64,000 nt of DNA from Dermanyssus gallinae. Taxonomy: Eukaryota > Arthropoda > Arachnida > Mesostigmata > Dermanyssidae. Under the pieces are notes generated by a model, which was not told where the DNA came from, did no database searches, and was given only the letters and a program-made list of their open reading frames with translations. The position numbers and the translations under genes were made by a program. The DNA lies in contig QVRM01000313.1 in assembly GCA_003439945.1 (NCBI GenBank), positions 480,001 to 544,000 of the forward strand. Reading direction: 5' to 3'. Shown here piece after piece: positions 13,371-23,836 of this stretch (its first letter is position 1; each line of letters begins with the position of its first letter).

Positions 13371-13582
13371 CCCGCTGCGCTTTTAGCGAGGCAATGCACA
13401 GCATAGAAACTCGGAAGGTCGAAAGGGGTGGTCGCCCAGGTTTCCGTCAGCACTAGGATGTCCAGTCCATCCAATGCGTCGGGGGCGAGGAGCTCTAGCG
13501 AGGAAGCTCCCTCGCAGTTCCATTGTGCAATTCTTATTGTCTCTTTTTGTGTGAGAACCGCAATCAGGAACGCATCAAACAC
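13322..13582 (-). pseudogene. Retrotransposon endonuclease, N-terminal part
   Basis: Opening segment of ORF2, starting at the first Met (13582). IRIAQWNCEG near residues 16-25 is the first strand of the exonuclease-endonuclease-phosphatase fold, with Asn as an active-site residue. DILVLTETWA near residues 40-49 carries the metal-binding Glu. The frame fails around 13370, where the reading moves to the frame of the next entry (GGTSVFYNHKLG lies just past the shift). The domain nicks target DNA to prime reverse transcription. Confidence 0.88.
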
Positions 13583-13753
13583 GAGGATTTAAATCCGGGA
13601 GGTTTTTTAAGTTGTAGTGTTAGGTGCTTAGCTGCAGCCCTGTTTGGCCGGATACGACCATAGTGATAACACCTGCACCGGCATAAGGCTAACTAGATGC
13701 TCTTGACAATATCAACAATGTCAATCATCGTCATATATGTATGAGATATGCGC

Positions 13754-13790
13754 CGAGACAATTATCCACTCCAAAGTGCTAACATAGCAA
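13754..13790 (+). repeat. Shared ~37-bp motif, copy 1
   Basis: Begins GAGACAATT and includes CACTCCAA and GTGCTAACATA, then runs into A/T-rich sequence. About 33 of 37 positions match 38487-38524. Copy 2 lies downstream of a retroelement C-terminal remnant on the same strand, so this may be a retroelement 3' end. Confidence 0.6.
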
Positions 13791-14317
13791 AGTTATATAA
13801 ATAAAAATAATAGCAATAACTGCCTAAAACTGGCCAGAGCAGGAGCAAAGTGTGGGAAACAAAGCAGTAAGAGCTCTATAAGTTCGCAACAATGCGGACG
13901 TCTACATCATCGTCATCATAATCATCACATTTATTTCACTCATATTGAGTATGTCCATAGCATTGACACTCATATTGTTGTCAGCTGCTCTCGGCATGTT
14001 ATTCGCGAGAGACAGTGCAGTGATCTCTTCGCTAGGGATGTCAATAATGACAGCGGCAACGATGATGATTACACTTTGCAGCGACACTAGCGAGGCAGCT
14101 GACGTCGCCAGCCGGAGTAATGACACATTTTTTTACGCTCTAACAACCACATTTTAGACGCTCGTAATGGGCTAAGTTGTCTGTGGCGCGATATCGTCTA
14201 AATGCATCTATCCTTCTCGCGTTCTCGTTATTGGATTAATACAGGCTTTCTCCAGCAACTGTTTGTAGCAGAGAACAATGACAACCACGTCCAACAAAGC
14301 CACCGCCGATTTAAATA

Positions 14318-14320
<3 letters not shown>

Positions 14321-14353
<33 letters not shown>
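14321..14353. repeat. (TA)n microsatellite
   Basis: About 33 bp of uninterrupted TA repeat. Confidence 0.95.
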
Positions 14354-14358
<5 letters not shown>

Positions 14359-15552
14359 TTTTAATTCTATTAATAGTCAATGACCAACGTAGACCTATTG
14401 CGACAACATAATAAGCAAGATATACAAACAACTTGTTGTGGCTCTATGACGATCCGTGTGCTAGAAAGTTTTTTGATTGAAGTTATTTCTAGGTATTTAA
14501 CAGGGACTTTTGGCTTCTGTGTAATACACCTTAATCGGTTGGGCGGCTTAAGGTCCTCTCTTGTGGTTAGCCGAAGTTAGGGAACAGCCCCCAAGAGCCA
14601 AATTATTAACGCCTAGTGAATCATTTGCCACCGTTTTTGAAATAGAAGAACTTACAGATTTGAGATACAGATGAGCGTCGCAATGCATGCACGTATTTAC
14701 AGCGTTCTACCTGCATTAAACATTTAATAATAACCCAAGGTTGTGGAATTTGGTAAAGCACTCTGCCGTATAGCCAAAATACCTATACGATAACGTTACG
14801 TAATGCATCTCATATGCGTTAGGATAAGTTTCGCTAAAACTTAAGAAGTGTGAGCAAGCTTCAATTCAATAGCTCTATCCGGGATGCAATAAACTAAGCG
14901 TACACATGTCCATTTGACATACGTTGATAATTTTGCAGGTTGTCGCGCATCTGCGCAGCAACTGTAATAACATCAGTTGTAACAAAACAAAGCCTAGTGA
15001 AGACTAAAATAAAACAAATAGGACGAGGCGATAAACACATTTTTAGCGTCAACGCGTGAAACGCAGTAATGTCAAGGCTACACGCGGAGCTTGTGGCCTG
15101 TAATTTGTTGCCATTGCTCTCAAAGGGTGTCATTCCTTGGGGTCCACTTTGTCTCGGGGTTAGCAAAGAAACATTCGCTCACATTTGGACATCGCCTCCT
15201 ACTCGCTTCATTTGGGCATCGCCTCCTAAGCGTACGGTACAATGTAGGGCCCGAGAAATAAAATGGCGTAGAGACCCTTCCCCTAGGTGTTGTTGTGGTC
15301 TGTTATTAAAGTCAAGCCAAAAAGTCAGGCGTGGAACGGAGAAACAGGTATGAACAATTGCAAAATAATATGGGTAAATCGACACCGACAACGGCAGCGT
15401 TCAAGCATACAACACCGAGTCAGTCAGTCCCTTACCGCAAAAAACGGCTGTTCATATACAGCGCTCGAACATACACCGCATGAACAACCTTGTTGAGCAC
15501 AAGCACCTTCCAGTCTGTAAAAAAAACCCTGTGTTAATATATGTGTACACAG

Positions 15553-15998
15553 GGTATCCTAGAATTCGTTCAACAAAGTTTAGGATCTAGTACAACTCGA
15601 CGAAAAAAATTCTTTTTTTGAATGGAACAAGGAGCAGATACGTTTTTTTTTTAAAAAATGTAATTGGGCGTGAAAGCCAATATATGAAAGATGGCACGAA
15701 TTCCATTTTTCTGAGAATAAACTTCAATACAGCGTGTGTTCTGCTTTGAGCTAACCTAAATGCAATTTAACCGATGCAAAATTTATTTAACAGGCAGGTA
15801 TGATTGGTTTATCGATAGGATGACTGGGGCTCTCTTGAAATCGCAGATTTAGTGAAAATAAGTCAGGATAAATAACTTAATACGACTACTGCCGATTATT
15901 TCGCTCTCACTCAAAAAAAAGACACTTCCGCCCTCGTGTTCCATTGGAAAAAATTATTTATTCGCTAAGTTGTACTAGACCCCTAAGTTCATTGGGCG

Positions 15999-16003
<5 letters not shown>
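15553..16003. mobile_element. MITE-like element with ~90-bp imperfect inverted repeats
   Basis: The segment at about 15561-15650 matches the reverse complement of about 15911-16001. Both contain TCTAGTACAAC, a T-rich run and AATGGAACA in the same order and spacing. The left end adds CACAGGGTATCCTAG after a TA, and the right end runs into a (TA)n tract. There is no coding capacity between the arms. This fits a short non-autonomous Tc1/mariner-type element. The arms are too diverged for recent activity. Confidence 0.6.
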
Positions 16004-16040
<37 letters not shown>

Positions 16041-16045
16041 ATATA
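16003..16045. repeat. (TA)n microsatellite
   Basis: TA tract immediately after the MITE-like element. Confidence 0.95.
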
Positions 16046-16267
16046 TAAATATAAATAAATATATTTCGCCCTCTAAAACTATAAATATACAGCAGTGGAG
16101 GAAAGCGCACAATAGTACAACCGTGAGGGATCAAAAGGGGAGGGATTGTAACCGATATAGGTTACCCTGTTTCTTGTGCATGAATCGAACAGAAGCGCTG
16201 AAGGTTTGCATATATGTATGAAATAAATGTCGAAACCTTCACACAAACAGTCACCGCGTGTTATATT

Positions 16268-16302
16268 TATATATAACACGCGATCACAACGTGTTATATA
16301 TA
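16268..16302. repeat. TA-rich hairpin unit, left of mariner A1
   Basis: A perfect 13-bp inverted repeat (TATATATAACACG and its complement) around a 9-nt loop. The same unit recurs at 17621-17655 with one loop change. An overlapping palindrome lies just upstream at about 16256-16283 (CGCGTGTTATAT with its complement). Confidence 0.9.
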
Positions 16303-16304
16303 TA

Positions 16305-17591
16305 CAAGTAGTTCAATAAGTTCTTAGAATGAGCTTTTTAGAATTCGAATTTTGGCACGCTTTCACCGCTAATAGGAACTGCAACTTTTTGACTGCTAGC
16401 ACTCAATATATTATGGTGATTGGCTGTTGCGATTTCGTTTGAAAGCTTTTCCCGTGCAACGTATCGGCGTGATTTTTAAAAATGGAGAAAAAAGAGTTTC
16501 GAGTGGTTATCAAGCATTTTTATTTCAAAGGTTGGAATGCGACCCAAATAAAAATTGAGTTAGACGAGACGTACAGTGACTCTGCGCCATGTTTTGCCAC
16601 TGTTTCCAACTGGATTAATGTGTTAAAAAGAGGTCGCAGGAGCACCGAGGATGAACTACGTCCAAGAGGCCAAAAAACGGCAACTGATGAGGAAAACGTA
16701 GAGAAAGTGCGAAAAATTCTTGGCACAGATAAGCGAATGAACATTAAGGAAATAGCGGAGGCATTAGGGATTAGTTTAGGCAGTGTGCATTTTATCCTAC
16801 ACGAAAACTTGAAGATGAAAGAGCTTAGAGCAAAATGGCTGCCGCATTTGCTCAACCAAGGCCAAAAAGACGCGCCTGTTTTGGCTTTACAGCGAAATTT
16901 GGCCAAGATGTCGAACAATCTGTCGGATTTTTGGTGCAGATTCATGACCGTCGATGAAAGCCGGGTTCATCACTACACTCCCGAGACCCAAGAAGCATCT
17001 TGCCAATGGTGTGCACCTGATGAAGGACCTCCGAAGAGGGTGCGGACAACGGCATTGACCGGAAAGGTGATGGCTACAGTTTTTTAAGACCAACGTAGAA
17101 TAATGCTGGTCGACTACCTTGAGAGCTGTAAAACGATCACAGGAGAATATTATGCAAGACTGTTGGACTGCCGTTAGCAAGAACTCATCGTGAAACGGCC
17201 CGCTTTGCAGAAGAAGGTTGTCCCGTTTCACCAGGGCAATGCTCCTGCACACAAGTCCCGGCAAGCATCGGCAAAACTGGCCCAACTGAGGTTCAAACTT
17301 ATTGAACAACCCTCCTATTCTCCAGACCTGGCCCCCTCTGATTATTTCCTCTTCCGACATTTGAAGAATAGTCTCGGTGGAAAGCGTTTTTCCAGCAATG
17401 AAGAGGTTAAGGCTGCTGTCAATGCCTATTTTCAGTCTAACGACGCGGAATTCTACTCAAGAGGTATGAAAGCTCTGAAATCTCGGTGGGAAAAGTGTAT
17501 TGAGCTTCTCGGGGAGTATATCAAATAAGAAAAATTTAAAAACATGATTTGGAAAATTCTCGGTTTTCATTCTAAGAACTTATTGAACTAC

Positions 17592-17594
<3 letters not shown>
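16305..17594 (+). mobile_element. Mariner A1, full-length 1.29-kb element
   Basis: The ends are inverted repeats of about 28 bp (CARGTAGTTCAATAAGTTCT at the left, its complement at the right), flanked by TA on both sides. Length and structure are normal for mariner. Two close relatives lie in the window: A2 (47112-48403) and the truncated A3 (43892-44260). The insertion is in a TA tract. Confidence 0.95.
16482..17528 (+). pseudogene. Mariner A1 transposase, two stops and a lost catalytic Asp
   Basis: One continuous frame of 348 codons, the usual mariner length, interrupted by only two stops: TAA at 17085-17087 and TAG at 17175-17177. The N-terminal part holds two helix-turn-helix segments that bind the inverted repeats. 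KWLPHLL is the mariner WVPHEL-like signature. The catalytic triad reads TVDES, HQGNAPAH and YSPDLAPSDYF. The second Asp has become Gly (codon 17235-17237), with 34 residues before the third Asp, so the type is D34D. Both stops are shared with A2. The enzyme cannot be active. The start is the first Met after the 5' untranslated region. Confidence 0.95.

Positions 17595-17629
<35 letters not shown>
17595..17629. repeat. (TA)n tract at mariner A1 right end
   Basis: TA tract between the mariner end and the second hairpin unit. Confidence 0.95.
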
Positions 17630-17655
17630 CACGCGGTCACAACGTGTTATATATA
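17621..17655. repeat. TA-rich hairpin unit, right of mariner A1
   Basis: Same 13-bp arms as 16268-16302 with loop CGGTCACAA instead of CGATCACAA. It forms a direct repeat bracketing mariner A1. Confidence 0.9.
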
Positions 17656-18786
17656 TATGCTCGGCTATTTAATTAATTGACATCTAAGCGGCCCTTTCTG
17701 CGGCACTTCTTAAGTCATGTGTTCGTGTGTCTGAGGCAATTCATGTATGCAAAGTGTCAATTAGCATTCGAAACAAGTAAGTCTGCTGCAAAACCTAACT
17801 TGCCAGACAATAGCGGCTTTCGTGAGGGAATATTGAAAAACGGCTGTGTAGCATTTGTTTGTCAGAAGGTGCTGTGATCAATGAGGAACTAACTAACTAC
17901 ACGAGATGTTCAGTCGTCGAGAAGAACAGCCGTCCAGGCAAAATATTGATGACAGTTCAAATGAAATCTCTTCTACTGTCACGTCGGTTCTAGACAATAT
18001 ATTTCAGTCATTACTATTTCCACTACGAATGCCGCTGTATTCCCCATATCTTCCGTCCTGACGGTGGAAATCACTGCGATTCAATGCTGACTTACCTATG
18101 TCGCTCTACTCCGTCCTTTGTTCCCTGGCACGCCACTTCTCTCGCTTCCTCTCGCCTCCTTCGTTTTCGCTGCATATCGTTTTCGCTCTTTATTCTATTC
18201 TACATTTTACACGATTTCCACCATCATCATCGTCTCTCTCACTCCCCCTCCTCTACCCCCCCCCCCTCTCTCTCTTTCTCTCCCATTTTCTGTCTGTCTT
18301 TCCGCTCCAAGTCAGGCGCTGTTTCCTGGTGAAGGAAACTCTAGCGTAAAGTATGAAAAATATGGTGGTGATCCTTTGCCAAGTCGGCCGGCCGGTCGGT
18401 TCTTCGTCGTTATCGTCTCTCGAGTCGTAGCCACCACCCCCGTGGTGTTGCGACGATTGCCAACGAACAGAAGCAGCAGCAGCAGTAGCAGCCGCAGTTT
18501 GAGCTCGCGGCTCGCGTGCGGTCTTAAAATGGCGCATCGCTGTTTTGCCTGCTAACGAAATCCAGCCCTCGAGGAGCTGATGGGACGATGACTAGTGAGA
18601 TATTGGCGGCCGGGGAGCCGGCGCCAGGCCGCTGGCAGACGTAGCGATTCAGCGCCAACAGCAGCAGCAGCAGCAGTAGCAGCGGGGGCGGACCAGGAAA
18701 ATCCGCGACAAAAACGCCGAACGACAGGAAATCGACACGGAAGTGAAATCGTCGTCGTTGTAGGCGTCTGCTACCTAGCCATGAGT

Positions 18787-18845
18787 CTGCTGCTGCTGCT
18801 GCTGCCGCCCCCACCACCACCGCCCCCACCACCACCACCCCCGCT
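18787..18845. repeat. (CTG)n/(CCN)n trinucleotide tract
   Basis: Six CTG units followed by C-rich CCA/CCG repeats. Confidence 0.9.
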
Positions 18846-19262
18846 GCCGCACCCCCGTGCTCGGCGCCGCCATCGTTTGCACAGCAGCAGCAGCAGCAGC
18901 GTACAACGGCGCGGCGTCGATCCTCCCAGCCGCCCCCACTCGGCAGCAAACGCCGTTCACATGGATAAATATATGTCAGGCGGGTTACATATAGATAGAG
19001 ATAGATCCCTGCTGCCAACTAAGTCGGCGATGAGATGAATGCAATGTAAATTTATTGACTGCTGCTGGTGTCGATGTGAACCGAAGAAACGTCGGCCCGT
19101 CTCGGCACGGTTCGCCTTGCGTTGCCTTGCTTCGCTTCGCTTCGACTTGCCTCGCCTAGCTTGAATCCCGCCCGGTCCCAGCGTGCTGACGACGGCTCTA
19201 GAGGCGCAGCTGGCCAAATCTGCACTGGCAGCCGTAGAAGCCAACGAGTTGATATCGATGTT

Positions 19263-19289
19263 GTATTTGCTGCTGTTGTTATTGTTGTT

Positions 19290-19323
<34 letters not shown>

Positions 19324-19335
19324 TTGTTGTTGTTT
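19263..19335. repeat. (TTG)n microsatellite
   Basis: About 70 bp of TTG units with a few TTA interruptions. Confidence 0.95.
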
Positions 19336-19859
19336 TGGCGTTTGGCGACAGCCGAGTGGGAGCAGACACATTGCCAGCTGCGCTGTACATAGAAGCAAAG
19401 CACCCAGGAGATCGACAGCAAAGACAACGGCGCGAGGACAACGTTGCAGCGGTATTGCACGTCCTACGATTAGGCACCTCGCATCAAAGTGAGACTAAAA
19501 TAATTGCTATGGGAATTGCCGATAACCTGGAATAGCAAAATATAATCTACAGTAATAGTAATCGTATTGTACCGATTGTGTACGCTCGATGCCTGATCGA
19601 CTGATGATGCCACCGCAAACGACAAAATTGCGACATCTTTCGTTTCACCACAATCCACAAGAATTCAGTACCATAAGTTTGTATGCTTGCCTTAATGCTA
19701 TAAAATATATTGCACGGATGTTGGTGGGCAGGTAGGTGAGCTTCGGTCTTTGCCGAAGGCATCTAAGGGAGCGTTCGAAAAGGATATCGGCGAAGTCCTG
19801 ATTCCTGCAAGCGGAAGCGAGGCACGTGTCTCTCTCCCTCTGCATGCGCATGTTTCAAG

Positions 19860-21670
19860 AAAAAAGTCACGGCAAAGAAGATAACGTAAGGAGCAAGGTG
19901 CGCGACCATGCTCAACGGGCCGGATCTGGCGGAAGTAGGTGAAGGAGGCCCTCCTAAGAGGACCAAGTGGTCCCGCGGACGTAGGGAGGAAAAGACATCT
20001 CTGGCACTGGCAAAAGTTCTGGCACTTCGTAAATATCTGAAGAGGGATGTCAAAAGAAACAACAGAACCGGAGACAGCTTGTTGGCTGGGCTCTACGCTA
20101 ATAACACTTTTAAGACAGCCTACAAACTTGAATTGTGGATTTATGAGAACACAAAGACGTGAAGTGATGTTACGACAGACTTCGGAAAGCCTTACAGTGC
20201 GGTCAGAAAACTTCATGATGAATATTAGTATCTTAAGACGGAGACCTCGCGAAGTAGGACTAACTAGGGTCACAAGAAACCTAGTCATAGGAAAGCGAAA
20301 CAAACAAGAACTGAGAGAGAACATCGTAGTGTTCAGAAGCGTTCTGGAGGGTGTGGCTATGTACGCCAGTGGATCTTTGGAGTAATAGTCAAAGGCACAA
20401 CAAAAAGCAAAGGTCGCGGCATCGTGTACCGAGCCAGAATATGCACAGTACTTGCTCAAATGGGAGGTTGCTTCTAGACCGATACCCTCAAGGATCTGAA
20501 AACAGTGGTGTGCATAAATATGAAGTCCAGGTATAGGCTGTACGGCAATAACTGGAGACATCTGGTTAAACGAATCCAGGGCCACACTAGAGACTGAAGC
20601 TAAACAAGGGTAAGGCGGAACCGACGGAGAAAGTTCGGAAACTGAAACCGTGCAATCTCTGGTGTGAGTACAAGACAAAAAGTTCAATCTAAAGGCCACA
20701 ATCAGAGGCAGCGAGTTTACTTGCTGGAATTAGATGATCGAAGAGATCAAGCGGCACAAAACAAAACGGCACATATGAGGCCTACATTGCCTACATACCT
20801 GTCTATCCGCTTAGTATAATTGTAAAACCTGCTGTGTCGGTGCTTGCCGACCGGTTTAACGAGGCAAATGAGAAAGGGCACAGCCCGCGTGCCACAGAGC
20901 TTCGTGCTAGAACCTCCACTGTAAAACTTAGGTGTGCCACAATGTGCCTTCTAGAAAAAAAGTCTCGCGCGATTGAGTTTGTCGCCTGCGCAGACGACCT
21001 GGGGATTTTGGTCATTAAAAACACGAAAAGATGCTTGCCGGTTGGGCAAACGATGCCTTAGAGAGGATCAGTAGGGGGTGAAGTCCCACCACCTAATGCT
21101 GGCACTAGAAAAGAGCAAATCTCACAAACTCACACGTAGACGCCCGACCAAAGCCTGCAGGCTTAGCTGATACGTTTATAGCTAAAACGCTCTAGATGGT
21201 GGGCAAATTATATAAGTTAATGTCTCGAACTAAGAAATCCTTGTAGAAAGAGAGAGACACTTGCGTAAGTCGTTGATTCGACTGTCCGCTGCGGGTTACC
21301 ACTGAGTGCACAGTACATGTGGGCACTGGTACTGAAAAACCAGAAGAAGTAAGAAAAAGTTGACGAGCGCGCAAAAGGTGTTGGCCATTAGGGTCATTAG
21401 AGCGGATGCTGTGCTGGCCAATCGCCAGTAAGCCGAGTGGACTAGAGCGCAACGAGAAGCACTAGAGTCGTGGTCAAGGGCAAGAATCCCTGATCTCACA
21501 GAGTTGTACCAACCCGACTACCCCAAAACTACGTTCTACCTAACACAATTTCTCACTGGTCATGGTAGCTTTCAGACGGATTTGGTTGACGTAACTCACA
21601 TGTTTTTCGAATGCAGAGGAGACAAAGTAGACGGCGAGACTCTGATTAAACGTGAAGAGTAAATTTTTAT
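19860..21670 (+). pseudogene. R1-like retrotransposon remnant (linker, RT, C-terminus)
   Basis: Plus-strand frames contain pieces of an R1-type ORF2. Near 20115-20200 a linker-like stretch reads YKLELWIYENTKT, then FGKPYSAV. Near 20975 ACADDLGILV stands for the YADD catalytic box. At 21478-21590 RARIPDL is followed by FYLTQFLTGHGSFQTDL and then HMFFECRG, the conserved C-terminal block also seen at 7300-7480 on the other strand. Many stops and frame changes lie between, and the long minus-strand frame at 19698-20699 is antisense to this region with no motif of its own. The element is an old, inactive copy. Boundaries are approximate. Confidence 0.7.
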
Positions 21671-21689
21671 TGGGTTTGAAAAAAAATGG

Positions 21690-22580
21690 GTCCCACGCTG
21701 CCCGCCTAGAAGGGGTGCTTTGTGCATATTCCTCGCTCCCGTAACCCCTAATAATAACAGTGGTTTTAATGTCATAAAAAAAAAATATATATATACATAA
21801 TCGTGTTCACATGTGCTACTTTTAGCCGATCTAGAGCAGAAGTATCTAAGTATCTAGAAGAAAAGCAATTTTCCCAATTACCGACGTTAGAAGAGTCACA
21901 TACTTGTTGCGGTCTCCAATACATCAGTCAGAATGAGAGCTTTGAAGCGATACGCATACAAGCATTTGGTGCAGTAGAGTGATAATAGGCGCTACCAGGA
22001 AAAGCGGCCAGCTATGTTTAGCGTTCATACATTGCGATCATTACATTACCCCAAGGCTTTCAACACAGCCTTCTGAAACCCCCTCGTGTTTTTCTCTACA
22101 ACTAGCCAGCATATCCCCCGGTAAATCTATTTTTACGCCTGAGGTGGCACGTTTTGGAACCTGCCCTAAGCGTATGGGTTCTCCCAGCATATTGCATATC
22201 AGAGCATTATAATAGCATGCAAAATTAGTAACCAAATTTCGTTCTTTTCTCTCTCTTATGCCTAGTGAAAGGTAATCTCAGGACGGAAAAAAGCATATGT
22301 TACCAAACGCAGCTTGCGTCTTTTAATAACTGAAAGCTATACTCGCTCGTAGGCTTCAATTCTCTTGTTGTATAGGGATATATAAACAGGATCATAGACA
22401 CTCTCGAACTACAAACTGGGATTTAACACCTCTAAAGCTAGCTACATAATTTCGACGCTATTATGCAAACGTAATGCAATAGCGCGTGCCGTTCAAAAAC
22501 TAATAAAAGACATACCTAATTAGCCCAAAACTATAACTCCCAATAATAGGTTGTAACTCAGTCCCAACGGCAAAACTCGA
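21690..22580. other. Unassigned DNA
   Basis: No gene or repeat recognised apart from a short A/TA tract near 21776-21797. Confidence 0.4.
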
Positions 22581-22879
22581 CGTTGTTTTTACGCACTATT
22601 CCTGTCCTCAATGTCCACCTTGTGGATCCTGTGGTACTCGGCGGACAAGCCAGCACAAAAAGCTTTTTGCACTCGTGTACTGTTTACCTTAAACAAGAGA
22701 GCTCGTCCTTCCACAGGAATAACTGAACCTGTATGCCGCATTCCGGTTGAGGTGTGTGTCGACGTGACTGTTGAATAACACCCACCTCAGGTGGTTTCCA
22801 CCTCGCATTGTTCTACCTGCCACCTCATTACAATAATGTTGATGTTGCCAATCAGGGCGGGTCTAGAGAGGCTAACCCA

Positions 22880-23333
22880 GCTGATCTAGCTACCCATTCT
22901 AGTCGGAGGTGATTTCAATTGTCGTACCGACAGCAGTGCCATCATCGATAAGGGAGCATTGAAGGGCAATGGGCTCCTTGAGCTTCGGGGCCTGCATTAT
23001 GTAAGTGGCCGTGATAAACGCACGCACTTTTGTCAAAGCGGAAAAAGCATTATCAACATCTTGTTTCGCCATTCCTAACATCTGACAGAATTTCAGGGAT
23101 GCGAGGTTCCATATACCCCACTACGATATCACCTCCCGGTGCTGGCGTCTCTGTGTGTCTAATAGGGGGCGCGCCCAGCATCAGAGCCTGACAACCTATT
23201 TTCCTAGACAGCTAGATTTGCGTGTATTAACTCGCGAATCAAGCTGAGACTCATTTCTGACGTTGAACAAAGCAATCGCGCTTTGGAAGCCACCTTCAAG
23301 GCGGTGTAGCAGTACTTAAGAAAGAGTGCAGAC
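22880..23333 (+). pseudogene. Retrotransposon endonuclease remnant, interrupted by a retroposon
   Basis: In one frame from 22898 to about 23080: LVGGDFNCRTDSS (Asp and Asn of the endonuclease active site), GNGLLELRGLHY, THFCQSGKSIINILF. After a frame break comes LRYHLPV, in the position of the SDHxPV motif. This is the second half of an apurinic-type endonuclease of an R1-like ORF2. A linker-like frame (SNRALEATFKAV, then YLRKSADKGGRG) follows to 23333. It is cut there by the 425-bp retroposon and resumes at 23837. Confidence 0.78.
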
Positions 23334-23836
23334 AAAGGCGGGCGCGGAGGTGGTCTCCCATATGATGACTTCGGCGGAGGCATGGAGGGAGGCGACGAAC
23401 TTGTTCGACGCTGTTTTGACACTCAAGACAGCCAAGGAAACGGCCAGGCGGGAGAGGTTTGAGCGGGTCTCTCGGGAGAGTGGTCGAGACGAGGAGCCGA
23501 GGGAAGGGGGAGGGGGTGGGGAGCAGCCAGGCCCTCATGGTCTCGACGCACCCTCACAGGACGGATTACAAAATGGCATCCCCCTATCCAACCGCAGGTA
23601 GACATGCGGGATGATAGTCAGGGATAGAGCTGATTGAAGGAGAACGGCAGGGACGCCTCTCCCACGGTTTCGATGTAATGCCAAAGTAATACCGAGCCTG
23701 GGGGGGTGGGGAGGAATCCGGGTTTAGTGGGTTTGCGAGTCTCACACTAGTCACGCAGGCTGCTAGTGGCGCATGTGCATCATGCATTACCGAAACCTCC
23801 CAGAACAAAAAAAAAAAAAAAAAAAGGCGGGCGCGG
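23334..23836 (+). mobile_element. 425-bp retroposed repeat, copy 2, poly(A) tail and 14-bp TSD
   Basis: The element proper is 23348-23822, flanked by a perfect 14-bp duplication AAAGGCGGGCGCGG at 23334-23347 and 23823-23836. The 3' end is an A-run of about 20 bases. Relative to copy 1 (5620-6044) it extends about 32 bp further 5'. Poly(A), TSD and variable 5' truncation together indicate target-primed retroposition. The insertion target is an older R1-like retrotransposon. Near identity to copy 1 implies that both are fairly recent. Confidence 0.93.
23348..23601 (+). pseudogene. C-terminal coding tail inside retroposon copy 2
   Basis: An open frame runs from the element's 5' truncation point to a stop at 23599-23601; the Met at 23326 is flanking DNA and not part of it. 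The protein tail reads MMTSAEAWREATNLF, then a highly charged Arg/Glu helix (TAKETARRERFERVSRES) and a Gly-rich, Pro/Gln-containing end. Copy 1 encodes the same tail from codon 5641. I do not recognise the family. A LINE ORF end and the end of a DNA-binding or nuclear protein mRNA are both possible. Confidence 0.55.

Larger units (their letters stand above)
10726..13582 (-). mobile_element. Best-preserved non-LTR retrotransposon in the window
   Basis: A roughly 2.9-kb coding region of one retrotransposon: apurinic-type endonuclease, reverse transcriptase, then a Cys/His cluster, with no RNase H domain that I can see. Only two frameshifts (about 13370 and 11770) interrupt it, so it is the youngest or best-kept retrotransposon here. 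Codons are GC-richer than the surroundings. No ORF1, 5' UTR or tail could be defined, and no TSD was found. Shorter, much more decayed relatives lie at 30483-30830 and 31226-32430. Three entries below describe the pieces. Confidence 0.9.
13583..15540. other. Unassigned DNA
   Basis: No gene recognised. It contains a motif at 13754-13790 that recurs at 38487-38524 (see separate entries) and a (TA)n tract near 14321-14353. A Met/Thr/Ala-rich frame at 13945-14157 is mirrored by an equally open frame on the other strand and looks compositional. Confidence 0.45.
17660..19540. promoter_or_regulatory. GC-rich, CAG/CCA-rich segment, possible host promoter or 5' exon
   Basis: From about 18060 there is a long C/T-rich tract, then from about 18400 to 19200 a markedly GC- and CpG-richer stretch with CAG runs (18476-18500, 18659-18684, 18882-18900), CTG and CCA runs (18787-18845), and a TTG run (19263-19335). 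Open frames exist on several strands at once because of the trinucleotide repeats, so none is convincing. AAAATGGCGC at about 18527 resembles a YY1-type initiator context. In arthropod genomes such segments often mark promoters and 5' exons of long regulatory genes. This is inference; no splice-bounded exon could be shown. Confidence 0.35.

Noticed and set aside
13902..14157. Hydrophobic Met/Ile/Ala-rich frames on both strands
   Set aside because: Mirror frames with no initiation context, family or signal-peptide pattern. Probably compositional.
18524..19038. Long open frames on both strands in the CAG/CCA tracts
   Set aside because: Trinucleotide repeats keep several frames open at once and give homopolymer peptides with no domain.
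19698..20699. 333-codon minus-strand open frame
   Set aside because: It is antisense to an R1-like remnant read on the plus strand, has no domain motif and an unusual Cys/Ser/Phe-rich composition. Treated as a chance frame.
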